Source of the DNA: an uncultured Sphingomonadaceae bacterium
GTDB lineage: Bacteria; Pseudomonadota; Alphaproteobacteria; Sphingomonadales; Sphingomonadaceae
Assembly (NCBI GenBank): GCA_947497455.1
Contig: CANMGU010000001.1
Coordinates: forward strand, 434,001-498,000
Reading direction: 5' to 3'
DNA length: 64,000 nt
A program made the translations under genes and the position numbers. Below are positions 33,890 through 42,529 of this stretch, piece after piece (within the stretch, counting starts at the first letter, position 1; every line of letters starts with the position of its first letter). The notes beneath the pieces are model-generated. The model worked only from the letters and a program-made list of their open reading frames with translations. It was not told the DNA's origin and searched no databases.

Positions 33890-35164
33890 TCAGCTATCTT
33901 CAACCCATTCCCGTTGTAGCGGCCGCGCCGCGAGCGCCATGAATCCTGCCGCAAAAAGATAGAAAATCAGCGAGATCAGCATTGAATAGCGCAAGCCGTC
34001 TTCGCCATAAATCGGTGTTAGGCTATCAGAGAGCGCTCCGAGGAAAAATATTCCGCCGCCGATGCCAATCAGATTATTGATAAGCAGAAATAGTGCTGAG
34101 GCCGTGGCGCGGGTTTCGGCGGTAACGAGATGCTGTACGGCAGACAGAACCGGGCCTAGCCAAATATAAGCGAGCCCTTGCGGAATCAGAAACAGAACAA
34201 AGGCGAGGGTGACCGAGCTGCTGAGGATGCCAGCCGCAAACAGGGGGACAGCGAGCAAAAAGGCAGCGGCTGGCACCAGCCCGTAGGCACCCTTGTTCTT
34301 GCTGCCCAGCCAGTCTCCCAATATGCCGCCGCCAATGACACCAGCAACACCGCCGATTAACAAAACGGATCCGAAAAACAGAGACGTGTCGATAAGGTCA
34401 AGGCCGAAGCTGCGCTGCAACAGACTGGGCAGCCAGAAAGCAATGCCATAGCCAAGCATTGAGCTGGAAGCTGCACCGAATGCCAGAAGCCAGAAGGCTC
34501 GTTTTTTGGACAGTATCTTGAGGATATCAATAAAGCGCGGTTGCGGCGCTTTGGATCCCGTCATCACTTGGGGTTTCGCCGGATCACGGACAAGAAACTT
34601 GAACAACGGCGCAATCAATACCCCTGACAGGCCAACGACAAGGAAGGCAAGGCGCCAGTCCACTGTCGCGGCTATGTATCCGCCCGCCATGACCCCGGTA
34701 GCCGAGCCAATCGGAATACCGAGCGAATAGATCGACAGGGCTCTCGCCCGTTTTTCGCTGGGGAAATAGTCTGCAATCAACGCATAGGACGGCGCAACGC
34801 CGCCGGCTTCGCCGACGCCGACGCCGAGACGCGCGAGAAAAATCGACCAGAAACCCTGCGCAAACCCGCAAAGGGCCGTGAATCCGCTCCACACGGCCAG
34901 GGAAAGAGTGATGACCCAGCTGCGGTTGGTTTTGTCTGCGATCCAGCCGAGTGGCACGGCCAATGTGGAGTAGAGCAGCGCAAAGGCGATGCCGCCCAAT
35001 AGGCCCATCTGGGTGTCGCTGAGTCCCAGGTCGGCCTGAATCGGGCCGGCAAGTATTGCCAATATTTGCCGATCAACAAAGTTGAAGATGTAGACGAGCA
35101 ACAACATGCCGAGCGCGACATTGGGCGACGTTGCACGTGCGGCGCTATCGACATTGCTCGCCAT
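33890..35164 (-). CDS. MFS transporter
   Basis: 424 residues with twelve predicted helices. The MFS signature between helices 2 and 3 is GWIADKTNRSWVITLSLAVWS, and LARLGVGVGEAGGVAPSYALIADYFPSEKRARALSIYSLGIPIGSATGVMAGGYIA covers helices 4 and 5, in the style of the spinster/sugar-phosphate-like permeases common in sphingomonad catabolic loci. The ATG directly follows the stop codon of the hydrolase gene without a spacer, so translation is coupled. In the same operon as a TonB receptor, it probably carries the imported compound or its product across the inner membrane. Confidence 0.9.
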   Translation of the reverse strand: MASNVDSAARATSPNVALGMLLLVYIFNFVDRQILAILAGPIQADLGLSDTQMGLLGGIAFALLYSTLAVPLGWIADKTNRSWVITLSLAVWSGFTALCGFAQGFWSIFLARLGVGVGEAGGVAPSYALIADYFPSEKRARALSIYSLGIPIGSATGVMAGGYIAATVDWRLAFLVVGLSGVLIAPLFKFLVRDPAKPQVMTGSKAPQPRFIDILKILSKKRAFWLLAFGAASSSMLGYGIAFWLPSLLQRSFGLDLIDTSLFFGSVLLIGGVAGVIGGGILGDWLGSKNKGAYGLVPAAAFLLAVPLFAAGILSSSVTLAFVLFLIPQGLAYIWLGPVLSAVQHLVTAETRATASALFLLINNLIGIGGGIFFLGALSDSLTPIYGEDGLRYSMLISLIFYLFAAGFMALAARPLQREWVEDS

Positions 35165-36070
35165 TTAACGGCCGACGCTCTTTAGGAAACTGGCAATTGC
35201 GGAAAGGGCTGCCGGTTCGTCCAGAAGCGGTGCATGGCCGCGGTCTGGAATCTCGACGGCGCTGATTGGCCCAGAATGGCGATCTTTCATTTCGGTCACA
35301 GTGGCCGGAGAGATTATGTCTGTCAATGCGCCGTGGATGATGAGTATGGGAAGGGCACTTAACTGATCCCAGATCGGCCAGAGATCAGGCGGGACAGCGG
35401 TTTGTTGGTTACCGGAAAGCCCGATGGAAATCGCCGGATCATACGCAAACCTTATGCGGCCATTTGGTAGTAGCTGACAAGTTCGTCGGGCAAATCCGAG
35501 CCAGTCCCCGTCGTCAAAGCCGATCATCACTTCGCCGTGCACATTGCGGCAATGATCTGCCGCTTGCTGCCAGTTTTCGAAGGGAGGCAGCGCACCGACA
35601 TAGCTCTGGATACGATCCAGACCTTCCTGCTCCACAACCGGGCCGATGTCGTTCAGAATAAGGCTGTCAAAGCGTTCCGGTTCCATTGCAGCCATTATCA
35701 TGGCCATGAGACCGCCCATCGATGTTCCGATCAGGCCGACTTGATCAAGATGCAAGCTGTCCATTAGCGCCAACATGTCGACAACATATGTCGCCGGTTC
35801 ATAACGCAACGGATCCGGGTCATAGTCTGATCGCCCGCGACCGCGCTGGTCCGGTATGATCAGCCGATAATTCTCAGCCAGATGCGTTACGAGACCTTCG
35901 AAATCAGCACTGTTGCGCGTCAGCCCATGCATCAGCAAAAGCGGCGGTCCGTCGCTCTCGTATAAACGCGCATAAAGCGTTAGTCGGTCATCACCGCTGC
36001 GATAAAAGTGATCCTGATAGGCAGGCGGATCACTTTTTTTGTCATCCGCCTGCGGTAGATCGTCAGCCAT
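35165..36070 (-). CDS. Alpha/beta hydrolase
   Basis: 301 residues. Motifs in order are LLLMHGLTRNSADFEGLVTHLAENYRLIIPDQRGRGRSDYDPDP, the nucleophile elbow GLIGTSMGGLMAMIMA, ILIIHGALTDIISPATV for the acid, and EIPDRGHAPLLDEP for the histidine. The set is typical of C-C hydrolase, esterase or lactonase members of the fold. The substrate cannot be identified. It lies between a TonB receptor and an MFS transporter on the same strand, so it likely processes the compound taken up by them. GGAG upstream is only 1 nt from the ATG. Confidence 0.87.
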   Translation of the reverse strand: MADDLPQADDKKSDPPAYQDHFYRSGDDRLTLYARLYESDGPPLLLMHGLTRNSADFEGLVTHLAENYRLIIPDQRGRGRSDYDPDPLRYEPATYVVDMLALMDSLHLDQVGLIGTSMGGLMAMIMAAMEPERFDSLILNDIGPVVEQEGLDRIQSYVGALPPFENWQQAADHCRNVHGEVMIGFDDGDWLGFARRTCQLLPNGRIRFAYDPAISIGLSGNQQTAVPPDLWPIWDQLSALPILIIHGALTDIISPATVTEMKDRHSGPISAVEIPDRGHAPLLDEPAALSAIASFLKSVGR

Positions 36071-36081
36071 GCTCCGCTGGC

Positions 36082-38421
36082 CTAAAATCTGATTTCGCCG
36101 GTTACAAATACCCGTCTTGGATCCCCGAAGAAAGAGGTTAGAGTTCCCTCCAATCCAAGAGTTGAAACAAATGGTGCGCCATTCTGGCCCCCTGCAACAA
36201 AATTATAGCCAGCCACCTTGTAGCGTTTGTCGAACAGGTTTTTGCCATGGACGCCAATCGAGAACAGGTCGCTGTCGTCTGTATAGACCAGACTGGCATC
36301 GACCAGAGAAAATCCGTCCTGATCGAGGAAGGGGTTGGGCGACTCAAACTGGCTGGCATCGCTGCGGAATGATATAGAGCTGATCAGATCCAGCATTCCG
36401 CTGGCCACCGGTACGCCAAGATTGAACGACATGCTGCCGGTCCAGTCAGGCGTGTTCTGGAACACCCGTTCGTCTGCAACGTCATTGCCAAGATTGTCGA
36501 TAAATGTGTTGAAATTGGCATCAAGGTAGCCGAGCGACCAGCTGACATTGAAGCGGCTGCCTGCGCCAGCGAAATCCCTACCGACCTGCGCGCGGCCTTC
36601 AAACTCAAAGCCGTTGACGTCAGCACTGGCGGCATTGGAAGTGATCCCCGCAAAGCTGTCATTGGTGCCGTCCCCATCTGTATCGAAGCCGACCGAGCCA
36701 GGTATTTGGACATCGGAATAATCGCCCTTGAACAGCGCGACGCTGACATTCAGACGATTGTCGAGCAGCGACGCCTTCCAGCCCAGTTCATAGCTATCGA
36801 CCGTTTCCGGATCAAATTGCAGGAAGTTGAAAACCTCGTCCGCAGAAACCGTGCCGTCCTGATCAAAATCTGGTGTTGCGCTCGTCTGACCGCGCGGGTC
36901 AAATCCTCCGCCTTTGAAGCCGCGTGAATAGGTGAAGTAGATATTGTGGTTTTCATCCGGCTTCCAGCTGATCGATGCCCGCGGTGTGAACTCCTTGAAT
37001 GTGTCACTGTCTTCGAAATCAGAAGTTACCAATATTGGTACGCCGGTACCACCAAACTGATCTGAAAACCCGTTAATGAACGTTGTCCGCAAGATCCGCG
37101 CGCTCCGCTTATCACTTGTGTAGCGCCCACCCACTGACAGGCTGAGCTGGTCTGAGATGTCATAAGTGAAATCACCGAATATCGACCATGTTTCAGTATC
37201 GACATCGCCCAGTGTCTGCGCATTGAGACCGGGCAAGCCGACAAAGGGCAAAGCGCCTGTTGTCGCCAGCAACACATCAAATACGTTGAACGCGTTGGCA
37301 TCGAGATAATAGGCACCCAAGACACCGTTCAGACTATCGCTTTCATACAAAAGCTGGAATTCCTGGCTGAACTGGTCGTTCTCGTAGATGACCGGGACAT
37401 CGAGATCTTCAGACGGCAGGCTATCAAAATCGATGTTAGATGAAGATTTGTCCTCGCGGTAAGCAGTGATGCTTTTGAGCGTAATATTGTCCGATACCGG
37501 TGCCTCGACGAGCAGCGATCCGCCATAAGCCTCGACCAGTTGCTCGGGTACAGTCAAACCAGCTCGCGTATCAAAGACATCATCGAGAACCGGTGCGCCG
37601 GTTAGCAAGCTCGGGATTAACCGGTGTCCCTGACGCGGATCGCTTTCGTCGCGAATATAGTCACCGGACAAACGGACGAAAAATCCGTTATCATCATATT
37701 CAATACTTCCGCGCGCCGCCCAGACGTCCTTGTTGTAATTTTCAACACCGGGTTGCACCAGATTGTCGCCAAAGCCACCGCGGCTGAGTCGTGCACCGCT
37801 CGCTCCGATACGCAGGCTGTCGGTGATCGGGGTCGAGGCCGTCACGATTAGGTCGGCCTGGTCATAGGAACCATAAGTTCCCTTGACCTTGACCGATGTG
37901 TCAGCGGGCAGGCGCCGTGAGACATATTTAATCGCGCCGCCAATGGTGTTCCGGCCATATAATGTGCCCTGCGGCCCACGCAGCACTTCGATACGTTCGA
38001 CATCATAAATGTCCAGCACAGCGGCTTGCGGTCGGTTGAGATACACATCATCGACATAGAGACCGACGCCTGCTTCAAACCCGGCAACCGGGTCTTGCTG
38101 ACCCACGCCGCGGATGAAAGCCGTTAGTGTCGTGTTGGTGCCGCGTGACACTTCCAGAGTCAGGTTAGGCACTTCCTGACCAATTTCAGTGATTTCCTGC
38201 ACGCCCGAAGCGGCGAGATCGTCGCCGCTTATGGCGGTGATGGAAAGGGGGACATCGACGAGACGTTCCTCGCGGCGGCGTGCGGTGACAACTATCGTGC
38301 CGTCGTCGGTGTCCTGGCTGGCGGCCTCTGTCTGCTGCGCATGAACGGCTGTCGGGATGAATAAGGCCGTCGCCAGACCTGATACTAAAGCGGCATAGCT
38401 TACGCTGTGTTGAAATCTCAT
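36082..38421 (-). CDS. TonB-dependent outer-membrane receptor
   Basis: 779 residues. A signal peptide (ending AVHAQQ) is followed by a TonB-box-like TIVVTARRR. The plug domain contains VPLSITAISGDDLAASG, VPNLTLEVSRG, AFIRGVGQ and IEVLRGPQGTLYGRNTIGGAIKYVSR, followed by a beta-barrel rich in aromatic strands (ISWKPDENHNIYFTYSRGFKGGGFDPRG) and ending RRVFVTGEIRF with the terminal aromatic residue. AGGAGAAGGG before the ATG is a strong ribosome site. It is the first gene of the receptor-hydrolase-MFS operon and faces a TetR gene across 126 bp. Sphingomonad receptors of this type import plant- or sterol-like compounds; the ligand here is not known. Confidence 0.92.
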   Translation of the reverse strand: MRFQHSVSYAALVSGLATALFIPTAVHAQQTEAASQDTDDGTIVVTARRREERLVDVPLSITAISGDDLAASGVQEITEIGQEVPNLTLEVSRGTNTTLTAFIRGVGQQDPVAGFEAGVGLYVDDVYLNRPQAAVLDIYDVERIEVLRGPQGTLYGRNTIGGAIKYVSRRLPADTSVKVKGTYGSYDQADLIVTASTPITDSLRIGASGARLSRGGFGDNLVQPGVENYNKDVWAARGSIEYDDNGFFVRLSGDYIRDESDPRQGHRLIPSLLTGAPVLDDVFDTRAGLTVPEQLVEAYGGSLLVEAPVSDNITLKSITAYREDKSSSNIDFDSLPSEDLDVPVIYENDQFSQEFQLLYESDSLNGVLGAYYLDANAFNVFDVLLATTGALPFVGLPGLNAQTLGDVDTETWSIFGDFTYDISDQLSLSVGGRYTSDKRSARILRTTFINGFSDQFGGTGVPILVTSDFEDSDTFKEFTPRASISWKPDENHNIYFTYSRGFKGGGFDPRGQTSATPDFDQDGTVSADEVFNFLQFDPETVDSYELGWKASLLDNRLNVSVALFKGDYSDVQIPGSVGFDTDGDGTNDSFAGITSNAASADVNGFEFEGRAQVGRDFAGAGSRFNVSWSLGYLDANFNTFIDNLGNDVADERVFQNTPDWTGSMSFNLGVPVASGMLDLISSISFRSDASQFESPNPFLDQDGFSLVDASLVYTDDSDLFSIGVHGKNLFDKRYKVAGYNFVAGGQNGAPFVSTLGLEGTLTSFFGDPRRVFVTGEIRF

Positions 38422-38479
38422 GAGAACCCTTCTCCTGTTATTTTAAGTCTGGCGATTCCAGATCGTTGATTCTCCATTA

Positions 38480-38510
38480 TTGAAACATGAACCACATTTC
38501 AACTTTGAAA
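38480..38510. promoter_or_regulatory. Candidate TetR operator with TTGAAA dyads
   Basis: TTGAAA at 38480-38485, TTTCAA at 38497-38502 and TTGAAA at 38505-38510 lie between the divergent receptor and TetR genes. The last two form a 14-bp dyad with a two-base centre; the first two form another with an 11-base spacer. Binding by the adjacent TetR protein is inferred. Confidence 0.45.
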
Positions 38511-38547
38511 TTTGCCAATCAAGGAAAATGCCGTTAGCCGTGACTTC

Positions 38548-39174
38548 ATGGCCACAGAATATTCCGATCATGTTGAGTCCAAAGACAAGCAGCCGCGCAC
38601 GGCTCGTGGTCTTAAAACAAAGCGCAAACTGTTGGATGCAGCGGCAATAGAATTTGGCGAGAAAGGCTTTCACGAAGCGTCGATCACCGGAATAACCCAA
38701 AGGGCGGGGACCGCTTTGGGCAGTTTCTACACGTATTTTGATTCAAAGGACGAATTGTTCAGCGCGCTCGTGAAGGACATGAGTACACGCGTCAAAAGCC
38801 ATGCCGCCAGTGCCATGACCGAGTGGCAGGGCGCGTTGGAGCGCGAAAAACTGGCGTTGCAAGCTTTCATGACTTTTGCCCGCGAGCATAAGGAAATCTA
38901 TCGTATCATTGACGAGGCTGAATTTGTTGATCCGGATAGCTATCGGTCACATTATGAAGCGACGGCGGCACGGATATTTGAACGGTTGCAAGAAGGAAGC
39001 GACGCGGGCGATTTGCGCGATGATCTGGAGGAGGCCCATGCCTGGGCCATAATGGGCATGAATGTTTTCCTGGGCCTGCGCTACGGCATCTGGACCGAAG
39101 AGAAATCCGCTTCTGAAGTGGCTGAGATCGCGAATGAAATTTTGGCCGCCGGTATCGCATCACCCAAGGACTAG
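38548..39174 (+). CDS. TetR-family transcriptional regulator
   Basis: 208 residues. The HTH region is KTKRKLLDAAAIEFGEKGFHEASITGITQRAGTALGSFYTYFDSKDELFSALV, the standard TetR N-domain. A ligand-binding domain follows with two helical pairs (FMTFAREHKEIYRIIDEAEFVDP, AHAWAIMGMNVFLGLRYGIW). The ATG at 38548 is chosen; no strong ribosome site is visible, and the frame can extend to a TTG at 38512. Divergent from the TonB receptor operon with dyad sequences in between, so it probably represses that operon until an inducer, perhaps the transported compound, binds. Confidence 0.88.
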   Translation: MATEYSDHVESKDKQPRTARGLKTKRKLLDAAAIEFGEKGFHEASITGITQRAGTALGSFYTYFDSKDELFSALVKDMSTRVKSHAASAMTEWQGALEREKLALQAFMTFAREHKEIYRIIDEAEFVDPDSYRSHYEATAARIFERLQEGSDAGDLRDDLEEAHAWAIMGMNVFLGLRYGIWTEEKSASEVAEIANEILAAGIASPKD

Positions 39175-39226
39175 CGCGGTAGGCATGATGCTGGTTTTTC
39201 TGGTTTGCGGCCAGCCGCCTTCATTT

Positions 39227-40612
39227 TTAGTCAGAACTGTGACCCGAAAGAAATTGTCGGACATGGGCCACAAATAGCTCGGAACTATGTTCCCGTCCGA
39301 GCAGAAGATGATTGTCGGTCGGTAATGTCACAAATTCAGCGCCGCTAATCCGGCTGGCTATTTCAGCGCCCTCAGAGACCGGTACGCGTTGATCGCCTCT
39401 GGCATGCATCACCAGCGTCGGGCATCTAACCGAAGCGAGCCGATGGCGTACATCGATGTCTGCAAATGTTTCCAGAAACCGAGCCGCATTGGCGGGTGAT
39501 ACAGTTTTCCTTTGAAATTCATCAAATGCAACGCGTTCCGCCTCTGTTGCACCGGGGATGAGAGCCCGCGAAAACAGGTTGCGATAGCTAGAATCGTCTC
39601 GGCCCCAGCCATTTGCAACCAGGGTGATCAATGCTTCTCTCTCCGCTTTCGAGCCCACATCGCCATTGACGCGCCAGCCGGCGGCATAGCCGCCCCATAA
39701 GATCAGGTGGCTGACCCGGTCGGGGTTTTGTGCGGCATATTCAATTGCAACAGCTGCACCTTGGGATATTCCGAGCAAAGGAAACTTCCCGACACCGCTT
39801 TCTGAGACCACGCCTTCCAGATCGGTTACAAAAGCTTCAAACCCAAGGTCGGGCACCTCCCAATCAGACATGCCATTGCCGCGCTCGTCATAGCGAATGA
39901 GGCAATGGTCTCGCGCCAGTTCCTGAAACAAGGGCGACCAAACCTCGCTGTCCCAATCCAGTTCGAGATGGTTCAGCCAATTGGCTGCCTTCAGTAATGG
40001 TGGTCCTGATCCAATGCGCGCCCATGCGATGCGGGTACCGTCCGCCGCATCGGCAAAGCCGATTTTTTGACGCGCCAGATGTAACTGGCCCGGTTTATCG
40101 ACCGGTGATCCAGCTCTCGCGCCAAGGTCCGGGAGCAGACGGGTGCGCAAGGCTTCTGCATCTTCACGCATTGCCGCGAGCCAGGCTTGATAGTCGGGAT
40201 GATCCGGCAAATCGAGCCCGGCCAGCAAGGGCTGGTCAAGCACCGCGCGCACGTCGGAAAATTCCTGGCCAGCCAACGCCTCATCACGCTGCGCGCGCTC
40301 CGCTAAGCTTGTATAATCGACCGTTGTTGCAACAGGCTCAAAGTGAACCCATTCTCGATCGGCCACGATCCGCTCAGCCTCTGGTTCATTGAGCAAACGG
40401 CGCAATTTCCAGATAGCGGATCGCAGCGCGCCACGAGGATCATCGGGGCCGTCCCAGAACAGATCGCATAGTCTTTCGCGATGCTGGGGCTTTCCCGTCA
40501 GCACGAGCAGGGCGAGCATCGCCCTTGCCTTGCGCGATGCAGGAAGTTTGACGGAATCACCCGCGTGGCGCACGGATAGGCCTCCAAGCACGCCTATTTC
40601 CAAGTTTCTCAT
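39227..40612 (-). CDS. Winged-helix (SARP/OmpR-like) regulator fused to alpha/beta hydrolase
   Basis: 461 residues. Residues about 1-95 form an OmpR/SARP-type winged helix (LEIGVLGGLSVRHAGDSVKLPASRKARAMLALLVL, then LWKL-like SAIWKLRRLL), followed by a helical linker (to about 170). The C-terminal domain is an alpha/beta hydrolase: DGTRIAWARIGSGPPLLKAANWLNHLELDW, RYDERGNGMSDW, nucleophile GISQGAA (Ser283), VMHARGDQRVPV and TDNHLLL. This hydrolase type is often fused to signalling domains. The ATG at 40612 is preferred over a GTG at 40627. The hydrolase part may sense or turn over the inducer. It converges on the TetR gene. Confidence 0.83.
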   Translation of the reverse strand: MRNLEIGVLGGLSVRHAGDSVKLPASRKARAMLALLVLTGKPQHRERLCDLFWDGPDDPRGALRSAIWKLRRLLNEPEAERIVADREWVHFEPVATTVDYTSLAERAQRDEALAGQEFSDVRAVLDQPLLAGLDLPDHPDYQAWLAAMREDAEALRTRLLPDLGARAGSPVDKPGQLHLARQKIGFADAADGTRIAWARIGSGPPLLKAANWLNHLELDWDSEVWSPLFQELARDHCLIRYDERGNGMSDWEVPDLGFEAFVTDLEGVVSESGVGKFPLLGISQGAAVAIEYAAQNPDRVSHLILWGGYAAGWRVNGDVGSKAEREALITLVANGWGRDDSSYRNLFSRALIPGATEAERVAFDEFQRKTVSPANAARFLETFADIDVRHRLASVRCPTLVMHARGDQRVPVSEGAEIASRISGAEFVTLPTDNHLLLGREHSSELFVAHVRQFLSGHSSD

Positions 40613-40828
40613 AGCTATTCTACTCACACGCCCCGCGAGTCATTTTCTATTCACTGGTGGTTGATGGTCGTGGCCACCCCTGTGGCCGACCAGCAATTTA
40701 ATGCCGCCGAAGGAAAAAACAACGGAAATGACATGCCGATGAACATGCTGCGTGACACGCAAGCACATCAGAGAGGTGCCGCTTCTCGTAAGCCGTATCA
40801 ACCCCCTAATGAATAGAAAGAATCTATA

Positions 40829-41203
40829 ATGATACCTCCAAACAGCATGGCAAAGCGACGACGAAGGCGAGGTTCGACCATCGGTTTCGCCTTCCTTGGA
40901 ACAATGATTTTAAGCGCTGCTGCATTGGCTATCAAGCCATCAACAGCATCCGCCAAAGACGCGATTTATAATAGCGAGCTTGTCCGCCATCATGATCTCG
41001 ATCTATCCCGCCAGAAAGATGTTGCCAAGCTCTACCTCAGGGTAAGCCGTGCGGCGAAAAATCTATGCGCGATGCCCGGAATCGCGGCCGATATTCTGCG
41101 GCGCGATATCAATGATTGTGTTGATGAGACCAGAGCAAAGACCTTGCAGAATCTTGAGCAAAGACTTCTGACTTCGGCTGTGGACATACAGCAAACCAAC
41201 TGA
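40829..41203 (+). CDS. UrcA family protein
   Basis: 124 residues. A basic N-terminus and hydrophobic helix (IGFAFLGTMILSAAALAI) form a signal sequence. The mature region has the UrcA pattern: YNSELVRHHDLDLSRQKDVAKLYLRVSRAAKNLCAMPG, then RRDINDCVDETRAKTLQNLEQRLLTSAVD, with the pair of cysteines spaced as usual for the family. UrcA proteins are small exported proteins of unknown function, common in sphingomonads and caulobacters. The gene is followed by a convincing intrinsic terminator, so it is probably a separate transcription unit. Confidence 0.87.
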   Translation: MIPPNSMAKRRRRRGSTIGFAFLGTMILSAAALAIKPSTASAKDAIYNSELVRHHDLDLSRQKDVAKLYLRVSRAAKNLCAMPGIAADILRRDINDCVDETRAKTLQNLEQRLLTSAVDIQQTN

Positions 41204-41281
41204 ATTTAAACTTTCACGACCCCGACGACCCTGACGACCCGACGCGGGACGAAACAGCGCTGCTGCTTTTTCCCGCCAACT

Positions 41282-41311
41282 GGGGCTGCACCTAGGTGTG
41301 GCCCCCTTTTT
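41282..41311 (+). terminator. Intrinsic terminator after the UrcA gene
   Basis: A GC-rich hairpin with GGGGC at 41282-41286 pairing GCCCC at 41301-41305, an inner CACC/GGTG stem, and a C followed by five T (41307-41311). It lies 79 nt downstream of the UrcA stop codon. Position, stem and T run all fit a Rho-independent terminator. Confidence 0.7.
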
Positions 41312-41371
41312 CAAACTTAACCCCCTTCTGTCGCTAAGCTGCGCAGAATTTTCGAAAAGGTAATCCCTATC

Positions 41372-41629
41372 ATGCACCAAGCACTGAATCTCAGAAACGA
41401 CCCGGTACTTACGCGACGAGAAGCGGAAATTCTCAAATATGTGGCGCTCGGTCTATCGGCTAAGGAAGTTGCCCGTCACGTAGAGATATCACCACGAACT
41501 GTTGACCGGCATATTGAAAATATCAGATTGAAGCTGCGAGCGAAAAACCGGACCCATATGGTTGCCTGCGCGGTCAAGGCCGGCTTTCTGGAACTCATGG
41601 GCGGGGAGGTGCGCGCGATGCAGTTATAA
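41372..41629 (+). CDS. Short LuxR-family HTH regulator
   Basis: 85 residues, almost entirely a LuxR/GerE DNA-binding domain: PVLTRREAEILKYVALGLSAKEVARHVEISPRTVDRHIENIRLKLRAKNRTHMVACAVKAGFL. There is no receiver, autoinducer-binding or other sensory domain, so it may act as a constitutive or partner-controlled DNA-binding protein. The frame is complete in itself, with a start after AAAGG at 11 nt. Single-domain LuxR proteins of this size are common in sphingomonads. It converges on the DUF1295 gene with 31 nt between stops. Confidence 0.87.
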   Translation: MHQALNLRNDPVLTRREAEILKYVALGLSAKEVARHVEISPRTVDRHIENIRLKLRAKNRTHMVACAVKAGFLELMGGEVRAMQL

Positions 41630-41660
41630 CTCGCATCGTATCTTTGCTCTGCGCCAATTG

Positions 41661-42527
41661 TTAGCTTTTTGGTGGTCGGGGAATGACCAGAGGAACCGTC
41701 GAGACATAGTCCTGATATTCCTTTTCATCGCCCCATTTCTTCTTGGCGTGCGCTTCCAGTTTCGGCACGCCGCTGATCCGGATGATCAGGAATGCAACAA
41801 ATATAGGAGAGATAATTGTCACCCACTGCCAGCCGCTGAGAACTGGCAAGGATGCGACGGTCACACCGGTCCATAATAATATCTCGCCGAAATAGTTCGG
41901 ATGGCGCGACCATGCCCATAGCCCGGTAGAAATATAACGTCCTTTATTCTCCGGAACTTTTCGAAATTCGCGCTTCTGTCGGTCAGACACAACCTCGATT
42001 GCAAAGCCGGCTATCCACAGTCCGATGCCGATAAAAGCAAATATATCGAGTGGCAGACGGGTGCTGTTGGTGATGATAACCAGCGCACTGGCGGCCGTCA
42101 GCAAAACCCATATTCCTTGCAAGGTCCAGGTCAGAAAAAAGCGTGCAGGAGATTTCTTAATTTCATCAAACCGCTGATCACCGCCATCGTCGCGAATGCG
42201 CAGGAACAGGAACGAACCCAATCGCAGGGCCCAGACAACCACCATCAGGGCAATGATAATCGAACGGGCATCTAGCGGCGCGGAAAGCACGCCAGCCACA
42301 ATCATCAGGGATAAATAGGTGAAAGAGCCGGTCAGGTCGTAATATTTTTCGGTCTTTGCCGCGTTGGCGGGGATGAATGCCAGCCAGTTGATCCCGAACG
42401 CCAATAGTCCGCAAATCAGAAACACAGGCACTGAACCGGCCGCTGCGCCACCCTGACTGCCAGCCAGCGAGACCAGCCCGCCAATAAGGATGGTGACAAT
42501 TAAGGCGATAAATAATTTCAGGCTCAA
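41661..42527 (-). CDS. DUF1295/steroid 5-alpha-reductase-like membrane protein
   Basis: 288 residues with about seven helices and the C-terminal family motif STGLWAWSRHPNYFGEILLWTGVTVASL, shared by DUF1295, steroid 5-alpha reductases and isoprenylcysteine methyltransferases. A second conserved segment, ISGVPKLEAHAKKKWGDEKEYQDYVSTVPLVIP, follows. A TTG at 42527 is chosen because GGGAG lies 7 nt upstream and the thiolase stop codon is just 2 nt before it. It is the last gene of the oxygenase-thiolase unit. Reduction of a double bond or methylation of a lipid-like substrate is possible; neither is proven. Confidence 0.83.
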   Translation of the reverse strand: MSLKLFIALIVTILIGGLVSLAGSQGGAAAGSVPVFLICGLLAFGINWLAFIPANAAKTEKYYDLTGSFTYLSLMIVAGVLSAPLDARSIIIALMVVVWALRLGSFLFLRIRDDGGDQRFDEIKKSPARFFLTWTLQGIWVLLTAASALVIITNSTRLPLDIFAFIGIGLWIAGFAIEVVSDRQKREFRKVPENKGRYISTGLWAWSRHPNYFGEILLWTGVTVASLPVLSGWQWVTIISPIFVAFLIIRISGVPKLEAHAKKKWGDEKEYQDYVSTVPLVIPRPPKS

Positions 42528-42529
42528 GG

